Assembly (NCBI GenBank): GCA_965263045.1
Contig: CBDHGK010000041.1
Coordinates: 682,001-746,000, forward strand
DNA: 64,000 nt
Direction of reading: 5' to 3'
DNA from: G963664115 sp965263045
GTDB lineage: Bacteria > Acidobacteriota > Terriglobia > 20CM-2-55-15
The position numbers and the translations under genes are program-made. A model generated the notes under the pieces. The model had not been told where the DNA came from. It did not search any database and was given only the letters and a program-made list of their open reading frames with translations. Below are positions 37,686 through 47,328 of this stretch, in pieces. Position 1 is the first letter of the stretch, and each line of letters opens with the position of its first letter.

Positions 37686-38585
37686 TTAGCTGTTCTTTCG
37701 AGCCCACATCACAAGTTTTCCGCCCATCGAAGAAAATCGGTCGGCCACTGCGAACGTCAGCCGAACGGCAAGCCGTTCCGTGGGCGAAAGAATCAGGCGG
37801 GACGTTTCCTGGTTTCGCGTTTCAATCTCCACGATCTCGAAGCCGTGTCCTTCCACGAGTCGGGTGAGACTGGCGCTGCTGAAGTAGGAGAGGTGATGGC
37901 TGTAATAGAGGACCCGCATCGGGCGATCAATCGTTCGGAAGCTTCCCCGGTACATAAATCGCGCAATATGCCGCAGAAGGGCGTTGTCGTTCGGAGTCAG
38001 TATGAACAGGATCCCGCCGGGTCTCAGCCACTTGTGAACCTTCTCGATGTCACTGGCCGGTTCAGGCAAATGCTCGATCAGGTCGTACATCGTGATGACG
38101 TCAAAGCTGTTTTCGTCTAAGTCGAGATTCGAAAGCAGACTGCGGTGGATGGGACACCCGAGGTTGCCGGCTGCGGCGTCGGCCAGGGGTTCGCAGATTT
38201 CAACGCCTTCGCAGAGGAATTGCGCCTGTTGGGCGCGTTCCAGGAAGGCTCCCTTGCCGCATCCGACATCCAACAGTCGAGGTTGATGGGGGGCGGTGTC
38301 GAGGTAGTCATGACACCGTGACAGGTACAGGTCGAAGTTTGCCAGGACTGCGCTATCGATACCCGAGAAGTACTGGTCCGTTCCAACGGCCTCGTAGTTT
38401 TCGTACATCTGCTGGATTGACGCGTTCGTGTGGATTGTGTCGAGAAAAACGTGAGCGCACTCTTCGCACCGGGTGACATGATTTTCTCCGACGGTGCACA
38501 GGGGAGTCGACCGCAGGGCGCCGCAAACACGGCACGGTTGTCTATGGTTGGGTGAAGTTGATTTTGGACGCATCGCCTCAGGCAT
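37686..38585 (-). CDS. Class I SAM-dependent methyltransferase with N-terminal zinc ribbon
   Basis: 299 residues. A CRVCG...CEECAHVF zinc-ribbon-like segment at about 18-45 is followed by the Rossmann motif LLDVGCGKGAFL near 103 and DVITMYDLIEHLPEP. This layout is common in methyltransferases of sugar or lipid pathways. The stop codon lies in the TTAG duplicated by the neighbouring IS, so the protein is complete. Confidence 0.85.
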   Translation of the reverse strand: MPEAMRPKSTSPNHRQPCRVCGALRSTPLCTVGENHVTRCEECAHVFLDTIHTNASIQQMYENYEAVGTDQYFSGIDSAVLANFDLYLSRCHDYLDTAPHQPRLLDVGCGKGAFLERAQQAQFLCEGVEICEPLADAAAGNLGCPIHRSLLSNLDLDENSFDVITMYDLIEHLPEPASDIEKVHKWLRPGGILFILTPNDNALLRHIARFMYRGSFRTIDRPMRVLYYSHHLSYFSSASLTRLVEGHGFEIVEIETRNQETSRLILSPTERLAVRLTFAVADRFSSMGGKLVMWARKNS

Positions 38586-38721
38586 AGTATGCGGGACGCC
38601 CCAATTTCCTCAACTACAGACGGCCCGGTTTATTGGGGGAATTACACTGAAGGAACGGGTCCCGGTGCCTTGAACGGGGGCTCCGGTCCTCGCAAGTCGG
38701 TTGTAGGAAGTTGGCGTTAAG

Positions 38722-39602
38722 CTAGACCGGTCCCAACAGATTGCCGCGCATGACACGTAGTGCAACGCCGGGTTTTAGCAGACTGGTTGGTGGGTCCAAG
38801 AGCTGCGCAGCACGTTGAAAAGCGAAGGTCAGTTTCGGATCTGCACGTGCCGCAATATGTAGCTTTCCAAGATACCAGTTGATGAATTTTAGTATCGGGG
38901 TCCGGGGGCCATCAACCTCCGGATACCGAAGGTCTCCACCGACTGCAATAGTCCAGGGTCCATCGATCGCCTTCGCCGCGTTCCGAAAGAAGCGGAAAGC
39001 GAGTCCGTCAGAATCCTCCTTGAGTGCGTTCTGAAGTTCTGCGGCCTGAAGAGCAGCCACCGACATTCCCTGTCCGTAGATAGGATTGAAACTGCATATG
39101 CCGTCCCCAAACACCAGATATCCTTCCGGGAACTTCTGTAACCTTTCGTAGTAACGGCGCGCGCTGGCCGGAAACTTGAACGGTTCCGGACTGGTCAAAG
39201 GTTCTGCATTCTTGATCATGTCGTAGATGTCCGGTGCGGGCAGCGTGCCTGCGAAATCGAGAAAGCCGGCTTCGTCTGTCGGGGGATGATCTCCCAGGAG
39301 CCCGGCGAGTGTGAGCATCCAACGGTCACTCTCCATTGACAACATCACTGCCCCGCGCCGGCCAGGTGGTGTTGGTGCCAGGATCATCGCCCTGTCGCCA
39401 TTGAGGTGGTCGGGTGAACGGCGATAAATGCGAGTGCTATATCCAACGCCAATCTCCACCCGCTCCTCTGACGGCTTGGGGAATGTGAGGGCTTCTAGCC
39501 ACGTCGGAGACCTAGATCCTCGACCGGATGCGTCCACGATGAGGGTGGCCTGAAGCGATTCCTGTGAACCGCTGTCAATGACGCGAACACCAGTCACCCT
39601 AG
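38722..39602 (-). pseudogene. FAD-dependent oxidoreductase, N-terminal part lost at an IS1380-type insertion
   Basis: About 290 codons remain. LIVDASGRGSRSPTWLEAL and the GYLVFGDGICSFNPIYGQGMSVAALQA segment are the second dinucleotide-binding region and FAD-contact motif (GD...P..GQGM) of flavin monooxygenase-type proteins. The N-terminal GxGxxG Rossmann fold is absent: the frame runs into copy B of the IS1380-type element. No matching 5' part is found on the other side of the element, so more than a simple insertion happened. Confidence 0.8.
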
Positions 39603-41456
39603 TCCCTGAACAAGCGTGATTGATGAGGAATTGAAAGTGGAATAACCGCCGAAGTACCCGAAATGCCCCCTCTCCGTGCGAAAAAAACCTTGGACAGATT
39701 CTTTGGAGAAGGAGGCATTTCAGATGAACGATTATACGCGCAAGAACATGAGGAACCGCAAGCGGCGAATTGAGCGTCGGCTTGGGGATCGGAATTGGAA
39801 AGATCAGGCGAAGCCGATGCTGTCGGCGCGCAACATCCGGTACGAGATGGGAGACCGGATGAGGGGTCTGTCGGTGGGCGGCATCGGAATGATGCATCAG
39901 GTGGCGCGGCGGACCGGACTGATCGAAGCCATCGACAAGGACGTGCATGTGCTGAAGCGGCATCTGCCCTACCAGGAATCGGATCACGTGTTGAACATCG
40001 CCTACAACGCGTTGAGTGGGGGCACGTGTATGGAAGATATCGAACTGCGGCGCAATGACGAAGTGTATCTGGACGCGTTGGGAGCACAGCGGATTCCGGA
40101 TCCGACCACGGCGGGAGACTTCTGCCGGCGATTTGAGGAAGACGACGTGGAGTCGCTGATGGACACGTTCAATAAAGTGCGGCTGAAAGTCTGGCGCCAG
40201 CAGCCCGATGCGTTTTTCGAGGAAGCGGTTCTGGAGGCGGACGGGACATTGGCCCCAACCACCGGAGAATGCAAAGACGGGATGGACGTGGCCTACGACG
40301 GGACATGGGGTTATCACCCACTGTTGATTTCGCTGGCGAACACGGCCGAACCGTTATACCTGGTGAACCGGAGCGGCAACCGGCCCTCGCATGAGGGAGC
40401 GGCCAAACGGTTCGATCAGGCAATCGCGTTGTGCCAGCGTGCGGGGTTCGATCAGATCCTGCTGCGCGGGGACACCGACTTCAGCCAGACCCGGTATTTG
40501 GATGGATGGGACGACCAGGGCGTGGGCTTCATCTTCGGCATCGACGCGATGAAAAACCTGGTGGCCCGGGCCGACCAATTGGAGCCGGACTGCTGGGCGC
40601 GCCTGGAACGTCCCGCCAAGTACGAGGTAGCCAGCCAACCCCGCCAGCGTCCCGACAAGGTCAAGGAACGGATCGTTCGGGAGCGTGACTTTGAGAATAT
40701 CCGCTTGCGGGGCGAGGATGTGGCCGAGTTTGCGTATCGGCCCGGAGCCTGCGATCGGGACTACCGCGTCGTTGTGGTGCGAAAGAATCTGTCGGTGGCC
40801 AAAGGGGAGCAGGTGTTGTTCGACGACATCCGGTACTTCTTCTACATTACCAACCGTGCGGATCCTGCGGACCAGATCGTGATGCGTGCGAATCAACGGT
40901 GCAATCAAGAGAATCTTATTGAGCAGCTCAAGAACGGCGTACACGCCTTGGGGATGCCGGCCGGGGATCAGACCAGCAACTGGGCCTACATGGTGATGGC
41001 CTCACTGGCCTGGACACTGAAGGCGTGGTTTGCGTTATTGCTGCCCGAAACCGGACGTTGGGGCCAGAAGTATCAGGCCGAGAAGCAGACCGTGCTACGC
41101 ATGGAGTTCAAAACGTTCCTGAACGCCTTCATGCTCGTGCCTTGCCAGCTCGTGCGTACTGGTCGGCGCATCGTCTTCCGGCTGATGGCCTGGAACCCGT
41201 GGTTGCCAGTCTTGTTTCGTGCCGTGGATGTGTTGCGTCAACCTCTGCGATGCTGACCCGATCATGGATCTGAGCCCGGGCGGTCGAGGTCCCGGTTTCT
41301 TTCAACCCTTCAAACAGACACGGCGAGGCGGCAACTGAAACAGATACAACACGAACCGCATACCTGGAAAAAGCGATCTGGGAACGGGAGCTTATGCCTC
41401 CAATTTTACGGCCGTGAACCGGCCGTTTGTCCACTGGTTATGCGCTTGTTTTGGGT
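39603..41456 (+). mobile_element. IS1380-type insertion sequence copy B (intact)
   Basis: 1,854 bp flanked by CTAG at 39599-39602 and 41457-41460, with the same ends as copy A but in the opposite orientation. Confidence 0.9.
39724..41256 (+). CDS. IS1380-type transposase
   Basis: 510 residues from the ATG that follows a GGAGAAGGAGG ribosome site. Landmarks are LPYQESDHVLNIAYNALSGG, RIPDPTTAGDFCRRF, VLEADGTLAP and LLRGDTDFSQTRYLDGW, and MRANQRCNQENLIEQLKNG near the catalytic Glu. The group assignment rests on these motifs and the 4-bp duplication. Confidence 0.85.
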   Translation: MNDYTRKNMRNRKRRIERRLGDRNWKDQAKPMLSARNIRYEMGDRMRGLSVGGIGMMHQVARRTGLIEAIDKDVHVLKRHLPYQESDHVLNIAYNALSGGTCMEDIELRRNDEVYLDALGAQRIPDPTTAGDFCRRFEEDDVESLMDTFNKVRLKVWRQQPDAFFEEAVLEADGTLAPTTGECKDGMDVAYDGTWGYHPLLISLANTAEPLYLVNRSGNRPSHEGAAKRFDQAIALCQRAGFDQILLRGDTDFSQTRYLDGWDDQGVGFIFGIDAMKNLVARADQLEPDCWARLERPAKYEVASQPRQRPDKVKERIVRERDFENIRLRGEDVAEFAYRPGACDRDYRVVVVRKNLSVAKGEQVLFDDIRYFFYITNRADPADQIVMRANQRCNQENLIEQLKNGVHALGMPAGDQTSNWAYMVMASLAWTLKAWFALLLPETGRWGQKYQAEKQTVLRMEFKTFLNAFMLVPCQLVRTGRRIVFRLMAWNPWLPVLFRAVDVLRQPLRC

Positions 41457-41549
41457 CTAGTGCATCAAAGTCGCGTCGAACTCCTGCTGGATTTCCCATG
41501 CAGAAAGCATAGGACACTCATGACAGAATGTCACTATATTATGCGATAC

Positions 41550-41747
41550 TCAATAGGTCAATGTCAACTGCCACGAACTGCGGGAGTTTTCGTAATTGCG
41601 AGCGTTGTGAAGCTGATTAATCCGGGACACGGTACTGCGGGTACACCCCATGGCGGTCGCAATTTCCACCATTGACAGGTCGGTGGTTTTGAGTAGGTAA
41701 ACGAGCCTCTTAATCTGCGAATCGGAAAGGGGATATCCTTGTCTCAT
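41550..41747 (-). CDS. Small helix-turn-helix protein
   Basis: 65 residues. The segment LSMVEIATAMGCTRSTVSRIN has the spacing of a helix-turn-helix, with an upstream helix SDSQIKRLVYLLK. AGGAAG precedes the ATG. It lies 89 bp from the IS end with no other gene nearby. It resembles the DNA-binding part of resolvases and small orphan regulators; the target is unknown. Confidence 0.6.
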   Translation of the reverse strand: MRQGYPLSDSQIKRLVYLLKTTDLSMVEIATAMGCTRSTVSRINQLHNARNYENSRSSWQLTLTY

Positions 41748-41926
41748 TGGCTTCCTGCCTTTGTGTGTGGAACCATCCTGGTCCTCGTTGGTGTTTCTGA
41801 GTTCGCAAGACTATGGCTAAGTGGACATGGCCGTGTCAATGCATTCCTGTACATTCCTTGAGAGCACATGCCATTTGACTAGCCGCCAGCGGTCGCAATC
41901 ACGTGGTCCTGACCCACAGACCTCTT

Positions 41927-42955
41927 TTAATAATTCGGACGAAAACCGGCAACATTGAGTTGAATCCGGGCCAGCGACCGCTTGATCGTTATATAGAGAG
42001 TCTTGCCGTCGGCGCCACCAAAGCCGATGTTTGTGGGTCCATCCCCGTCGTGAGGTGTGAGAACAATGCCCAGCTGTTTACCCGCCGGCGAGATGATGAC
42101 GACACCCCCGCTTGATTCGCTCGCGCAGTAGAGGTTACCGGTCAGATCCACCTTCATGCCGTCACATCGTACGGAGTTGAAATCTGTCCGATCACCGAGT
42201 CCGCCGTCGGCGGATACGCTGTAACGAACGATGGTGCCCGCATTTGTTACATACAGATATCGTTCGTCGGGTGAAAACGTCAGGCCGTTCGGGCTGATGT
42301 CATCGGCCAGCAGTTGCAAGTCGCCATCCCGGACCCGATAAAGGCTGCTCGGCAGGACGTTTCCCGCTCCGGGGTTATTCGAATGTGGATCGGTGAAATA
42401 AACCCATCCATCCGACCTCACGACAAGGTCATTCGGACGATTGAGCCGGCTGCCCTGGTAGTGGTCGGCCAGAACGGTGCGTGTTCCGTCGGCTTCGGCC
42501 CGCATGACTGCCCGGTCTCCCTGCGCGGTCCACAGGATACGGCCCTCCGTGTCGAGCGCAACCCCGTTCGAACCGAACGAGACGGGATAGAAACGTCCAT
42601 TGAACCCCCCAAGGTAACCGGCCGTATGCGGAAGACTCGCTCTGTCGGTCACATCTCTCACACCCGTTCGCTCGAGGAATACCGACAATTCTCCCTCGGG
42701 TGTCCATTTGTATATGACGTTTGCACTGATATCACTGAACAGGAGATATCCCGATGAGCCATCGTCGATCCACAGCGGCCCTTCGGCATTTCCGAAATAG
42801 TCTCCCTGCAGCACCTCCACGGTGGCATCGGAAGAGACAATGGCATCCAGCGCCGGGTCCAGTGTTCGCACTGCGCCTGCGCCGGGTTCCTGGGCGAGGG
42901 ATAAGCCAGGACCGAAAACGACAACGAACAAGGAAAACAAGGACAGCTTTTTCAC
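41927..42955 (-). CDS. Exported SMP-30/gluconolactonase-like beta-propeller
   Basis: 342 residues from a GTG at 42955 with a GGAGG site; a signal peptide (to about SLAQ) follows. Landmarks: GNAEGPLWIDDG (first metal Glu), LNRPNDLVVRSDGWVYFTDP, DDISPNGLTFSPDERYLYV and NSVRCDGMKVDLTGNLYC, which supply the metal ligands Glu, Asn, Asn and Asp of the family. It probably hydrolyses a lactone in the periplasm. Confidence 0.85.
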   Translation of the reverse strand: MKKLSLFSLFVVVFGPGLSLAQEPGAGAVRTLDPALDAIVSSDATVEVLQGDYFGNAEGPLWIDDGSSGYLLFSDISANVIYKWTPEGELSVFLERTGVRDVTDRASLPHTAGYLGGFNGRFYPVSFGSNGVALDTEGRILWTAQGDRAVMRAEADGTRTVLADHYQGSRLNRPNDLVVRSDGWVYFTDPHSNNPGAGNVLPSSLYRVRDGDLQLLADDISPNGLTFSPDERYLYVTNAGTIVRYSVSADGGLGDRTDFNSVRCDGMKVDLTGNLYCASESSGGVVIISPAGKQLGIVLTPHDGDGPTNIGFGGADGKTLYITIKRSLARIQLNVAGFRPNY

Positions 42956-43081
42956 TGTGAGCCTCCGCTTGCGGCACCCGGCCGCGAAACCTCTGCCAAT
43001 ATCCACCTGATTGGCCTCAACCTGAACCTCACGCTGTGGTCGGGCTGTGGTTCGATGGCACTAAACGAATTCAGATCCGCC

Positions 43082-44932
43082 TCATTCCACGGAGAAAGCC
43101 AGCAGGACATTTCCGGAAATAATACCGCCGTGGTGAGAGTAGCCGGAATTCACAAACACCGTGCCACCCACCACGGTAGCCCCGGCGTTGCTCATGGAAC
43201 CGCCGTTCGCCCTGACGGCATTCACGGTCGGGAAGTCCCGCGCGGTGTCGTACTCCCACAGAGTCTCCCCGTCCACGGTCGACAATGCCCGCAAGCGGCC
43301 GTCCATGTTTCCCGAAAAGATAACCCCCGGAATAACGGTGACTGCGGCCGGATGGGACGGTTTGCAGAGTGTTCGGCCTGCGCACGACAGGGGAGGTACG
43401 GACCAGAGCGTGCGCCCGCTTGCAAGATCGAAGGCCATGATCCCTCCGGTCGAGTCCGGTTCTGCTGCATTGAAATAGGCATTCGCGGCATAGACATTTT
43501 CGCCATCCACCGCCGTTCCCCACATCACGCCGCCACTGGTCGCACCCTTTCCGGTCGATGATTGCCAGAGGATTCTTCCTTCCGCATCCGGATCAAAAGC
43601 ATATACGAGGCCCAGTTTATTTCCCGCGATCAGGATGTCCCGTCCGTTCAGATCGACAAGAACAGGGGAGTTCGCGAAATCCGTGTCGGGCGCATCGGGT
43701 TCGGGACAAACGAAGGGATCGCGGCCTGCAGCCCGGCAGCTCGAGTTCCAGATGTCGTCTGCGACAACTTGAGCGATCCACCGGATCTCTCCCGACTCCA
43801 TGTCGAAAGCGAGGATGGCATCGGAGGTGATCGTCGCTGGTATTGAATAATTGTTTCCCGTACCCGCATACAGCAGATTTCGTTCGGCATCGATGGTTGG
43901 AGCATTCCAGATCGGCACTCCGGAGGGACCCCAGAGCTGTGTACCGATGCTGTTCGTTCCGATCGGCTGCGCTTCATTCTGAATCGTATAGGTCTTCCAG
44001 ATCAGGTTTCCGTCCGAGGCATCCAGCGCGACCATACTCCCCCGGAAGCGGCAACAGGGATATTTCGGATTGCGGACCTGGGACTCCACCCGCGAGGAGA
44101 CCGGTACGTACAATCGACCGGCGTGGAGGGCCGGTGCGCCCGTAACCACGGCCCGGGGATGATCGTCGACTCTATTCTTCCACAGCAGCGTCCCGGTCTC
44201 CGCATCCACGCCATATGCATTGGCCGCCTGGTCGCCAAAATAGGCCACCACCGCCCCGCCGCCCGGATTCCCGATGCTGATGGCGCTGCGGACAGCGGCT
44301 TCAGCCTCGAAAGTCCAGTGGACGCAGCCGGTCTCTGCATCAAGCGAAAAGACATCGCCCTCGGCAGTGGCCACGTACACACGACCGCCAACGACAACGG
44401 GTTGTGTGCCGGCGGACGTGGCCCCGGGGTATCCAAACGCCCATTTCAGAGCCAGGCGCCCAACATCTGCCGCGTTCAAACCGGCGGAACCTGCGGGCTG
44501 GAAGCGGGTGTTTGTGATGGTCCCCCCCCAACCATTCCATGACAGCCCTCTGGGCGCGCCCTGGACCGGTGGACCCCTGAATCCAGCGGTGTCGTCAGCG
44601 CAAAATGCGGATGGAGGAATCAGATCGACCGGGACGCTCCCGAAGGCTTTTCCCGACAGGAATTCCGCCAGAATACGCCGCTCGGGGCGGCTTCGCTCAG
44701 AAGACTGACGCCGCATGGTGCCGGTCTCCATAACTTCGAGAATGTGCTCCGGCGTCATCTGCCGCATGACGCCGAGTACGGGTCCGAGGGCTTCGGCCCC
44801 ACCCTCCGCCTCATGGCAGGTCACGCAATAGGTCGCATACAGTCGGGCACCATCCTGCTGAGCGTGCACCGGCCAAGCCGCCAGGCCGATGGCAAGACAA
44901 ATCATCCAGGATAGCCAGCCGCGAAATTTCAT
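43082..44932 (-). CDS. Cytochrome c / PQQ beta-propeller fusion (polyvinyl-alcohol-dehydrogenase-like)
   Basis: 616 residues. After a signal peptide (ending PVHAQQ) there is a haem c site CVTCH at about 36-40, then an eight-bladed PQQ-type propeller with repeated blades (VVVGGRVYVATAEGDVFSLDAETG, PALHAGRLYVPVSSR, VALDASDGNLIWKT). Adjacent cysteines occur in KYPCCRFRG. This layout fits PVA dehydrogenase-like enzymes, in which the haem receives electrons from PQQ. A GGGAG site precedes the ATG. Confidence 0.85.
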   Translation of the reverse strand: MKFRGWLSWMICLAIGLAAWPVHAQQDGARLYATYCVTCHEAEGGAEALGPVLGVMRQMTPEHILEVMETGTMRRQSSERSRPERRILAEFLSGKAFGSVPVDLIPPSAFCADDTAGFRGPPVQGAPRGLSWNGWGGTITNTRFQPAGSAGLNAADVGRLALKWAFGYPGATSAGTQPVVVGGRVYVATAEGDVFSLDAETGCVHWTFEAEAAVRSAISIGNPGGGAVVAYFGDQAANAYGVDAETGTLLWKNRVDDHPRAVVTGAPALHAGRLYVPVSSRVESQVRNPKYPCCRFRGSMVALDASDGNLIWKTYTIQNEAQPIGTNSIGTQLWGPSGVPIWNAPTIDAERNLLYAGTGNNYSIPATITSDAILAFDMESGEIRWIAQVVADDIWNSSCRAAGRDPFVCPEPDAPDTDFANSPVLVDLNGRDILIAGNKLGLVYAFDPDAEGRILWQSSTGKGATSGGVMWGTAVDGENVYAANAYFNAAEPDSTGGIMAFDLASGRTLWSVPPLSCAGRTLCKPSHPAAVTVIPGVIFSGNMDGRLRALSTVDGETLWEYDTARDFPTVNAVRANGGSMSNAGATVVGGTVFVNSGYSHHGGIISGNVLLAFSVE

Positions 44933-45023
44933 ATTTATCTCCCAAAATAACGGATATGTGACGCACGCTTTGCTGGGACCACGCGCCGGGGCGGGGCCGG
45001 GGCGGCGGCGTGGTTTCGGGGGG

Positions 45024-45821
45024 TCATTTCGGCATTACCGGTTCGAGGCCGCTTTCGATGATGGCACCGGCCACCGTGGGCGATGCCAGGTAGTCGATCA
45101 GCGATCGGGCTCCACTCGGATTCTTTGCACCCGTGACGATGCCGGCCGAGAACACCGTGACGCTCTGAACTTCATCAGGCAGGGGCCCAACATAGTCCAG
45201 CCCTTCGATGGGCAGCAACTCGCTGATCTGCTGAAATCCGATTTCGGCGTCCCCGCGCGCGACGATGTTGCCGACGCGCTCGCTTTCTATCCGCTGGCTC
45301 TTCTCCTGAATTTGAGCGGCGATCCCGAGGCGCGGAAACAAATCGGTGGAAAGATAGGTTCCGCTGGCGCTAGCGGAGTATGCGATCGACTCCGCCTGAA
45401 GCAGCGTCTCGATGAGCGCCGCCACGGTGCTGATGTCGGGTTGGGCCTCCCCGGCCCGGACACCCATCCCGATCCGGGACCGCGCCAAGTCGACCCGGCT
45501 GCCCGCGACAACCCGGCCGCGATCGATCAGTTCCTGGAGTGCGGCCGCAGCCAGAATGACGACGTCTGTGGGCTCGCCCCGGTCCAGCCGCACTGGAATG
45601 GAGTCGGACGCTCCTCCCATGGAAGCGCCATAAGCCGTCACAACCGTCTCCTGGGTTGCCCGCATGTACTCCGGAATGACGGCGTTATACGTCGCGGCGA
45701 ACCCGCCGGACGTTATTACCCTGAGCTGGGCCGCACCCGCGTTCCCTGCGATGACGAGCATGCCGATCACCGTCAGGACAAACGTTGGGCGAAGAATCTT
45801 GCTCAATACGTTCACGTTCAT
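45024..45821 (-). CDS. Periplasmic ModA-like substrate-binding protein
   Basis: 265 residues from the ATG at 45821, preferred for its signal peptide (ending GNAGAAQ). LRVITSGGFAATYNAVIPEY, GEPTDVVILAAAALQELIDRGRV, and GDAEIGFQQISELLPIEG are the motifs of molybdate-type or extracellular solute-binding proteins. No permease or ATPase is adjacent, so it is an orphan; its ligand is unknown. Confidence 0.8.
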   Translation of the reverse strand: MNVNVLSKILRPTFVLTVIGMLVIAGNAGAAQLRVITSGGFAATYNAVIPEYMRATQETVVTAYGASMGGASDSIPVRLDRGEPTDVVILAAAALQELIDRGRVVAGSRVDLARSRIGMGVRAGEAQPDISTVAALIETLLQAESIAYSASASGTYLSTDLFPRLGIAAQIQEKSQRIESERVGNIVARGDAEIGFQQISELLPIEGLDYVGPLPDEVQSVTVFSAGIVTGAKNPSGARSLIDYLASPTVAGAIIESGLEPVMPK

Positions 45822-45957
45822 CTCCGTTTCCTGCGACTGGAAGCTCACTCCTTCTGCCGTCATGCCCTTTCCAGTCAGGGACAACGGCCAAGCGGGAGGG
45901 GCACGTACGTGCTCGGGGTCTTTCCGGATCTTTCCCGGTTGCAGCCCCCGCAGGCGC

Positions 45958-46977
45958 CTATTTCCGGACGTATCTCCGCAGGGCCATCCCGCCGGTCAAC
46001 GACCCGTAGACGTTCCCGTCGGCATCGGCAACAACGCCTTCCTGCGAACCGTCGGGATCGGGATCGTCGATGAAGGCAGTGACTACCCCGTCGTCCACGC
46101 TGCCAATTCGGATTCCCTCCTTCCACGGGGTATTCCTCTCATCGTCTGAACTTGAATCGGCAACATAAAGGATATCGTTGCTGTCGATGTACATGCCGCT
46201 GGGCCAGCCGAACTGGGACCACGCGTCTAGAAAATTCCCATCCTGATCGAATATCTGTATCCGCTTGTTCCCACGATCGCCCACGAACAGGCGCCCCCTC
46301 GAGTCCATAGCGAGCGAATGCGGCGTCTCGAAATCTCCTGGAGCCGTCCCCTTTTTCCCCCACGTCTTGATAAACGCTCCGCTCTTTGAGAACTTCACAA
46401 TGCGGGCGGATTCCCCGCCGTGGCCGTCCCCGACGAAAATGTTCCCGTTGGGAGCGACGAACACGGCCGATGGCTGATTGAACTCCCCGGGACCATCCCC
46501 GGCGACGCCCGCCTTGCCGAGGGTCATCAGAAGCTCGCCATCCGGGCTGAACTTGAATACCTGGTGGCCCTTGCCGTTTCGCCTTGGGTCGATGCCGTCG
46601 GGTCCTTCATGGTCGGTCACCCAGACGTTGCCATCGACGTCGATATGGATGCCGTGGGGACGGACGAACATGCCTGCGCCGAAACTCTTGACCAGCTTTC
46701 CCGTGGCATCAAACTTCAGAACAGGCCCAAGATCCGAGCCGACACAATCATTCTGACCACAGCGCTCAAATGCCCATATGCTCCGACCGTCACGATCCAG
46801 GACGACGGCCACCGTGGAGCCGATGGTCCTCCCCTCCCCCAGGCTGAAGAAATCCTGATTCATCGAATAGGGATCGGGTCGGGAATTGACCTCTTCGTTG
46901 ATCTGACCGGAAGCCCATTGTGCGGACGCGAAAACAGCGGTCGCTAACATCCACCGGACGAAATATGCATGCCCCAT
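45958..46977 (-). CDS. Exported NHL-repeat six-bladed propeller
   Basis: 339 residues from the ATG at 46977, preceded by AAAGGAG, with a signal peptide ending ASAQWASGQ. NHL blades recur: VRPHGIHIDVDGNVWVTDHEG, FNQPSAVFVAPNGNIFVGDG, FETPHSLAMDSRGRLFVGDRGNKRIQIFD. It resembles peptidyl-alpha-hydroxyglycine lyase-like propellers, but the function cannot be told. It probably belongs to the same minus-strand series as the ModA-like and PQQ genes. Confidence 0.8.
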   Translation of the reverse strand: MGHAYFVRWMLATAVFASAQWASGQINEEVNSRPDPYSMNQDFFSLGEGRTIGSTVAVVLDRDGRSIWAFERCGQNDCVGSDLGPVLKFDATGKLVKSFGAGMFVRPHGIHIDVDGNVWVTDHEGPDGIDPRRNGKGHQVFKFSPDGELLMTLGKAGVAGDGPGEFNQPSAVFVAPNGNIFVGDGHGGESARIVKFSKSGAFIKTWGKKGTAPGDFETPHSLAMDSRGRLFVGDRGNKRIQIFDQDGNFLDAWSQFGWPSGMYIDSNDILYVADSSSDDERNTPWKEGIRIGSVDDGVVTAFIDDPDPDGSQEGVVADADGNVYGSLTGGMALRRYVRK

Positions 46978-47328
46978 CGCAACTCCTTTTTTATCGCGCC
47001 CGTATCTCACGCGCCTTGCGCACGATATAACACAGAAGTTTCAGCTTGAGCGAGGCGAATCACTGCGCTGGCCCGGCATGATCAACCCCTGAGTGACGTC
47101 TCCGGACCGGGACAGCGGCCAATCCGGTTCAAGAATTCAGCGACTGTTCACAGCACGGAGACCGTTTCAGTATCCTTTCGACGAAGACCTCGGGTGTCCG
47201 GACCGACGCTGATTCGGATTAATTCTCAAGCGTCGTCAGCCCGCCTGTCCACCCGGGATCGAACCTGCCCTCGGGACTAAATTCCCAAGCGACGACGGAG
47301 ACCCTTGGTTCGCCCATTACGGCAGGCA
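46978..47328. other. Spacer with no recognised feature
   Basis: About 350 bp between the NHL gene and the transporter gene, both read on the minus strand. I see no gene, clear terminator or repeat. Confidence 0.4.

Noticed and set aside
38722..40317. A 531-residue minus-strand frame joining the FAD fragment to sequence inside the IS
   Set aside because: Its N-terminal 230 codons are antisense to the intact transposase and have no protein-like features; the fusion is accidental.
10698..41460. Simple inversion of 14-39.6 kb between the two inverted IS1380-type copies
   Set aside because: Joining the flanks as an inversion would require does not restore the Pvc12-like frame or the FAD gene; both hit stops at once. 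Other copies outside the window may be involved.
45002..45030. GC-rich inverted repeat as terminator near the ModA-like stop
   Set aside because: The arms (ACCACGC/GCGTGGT) flank a G-rich stretch and no T-run follows; too weak to call.
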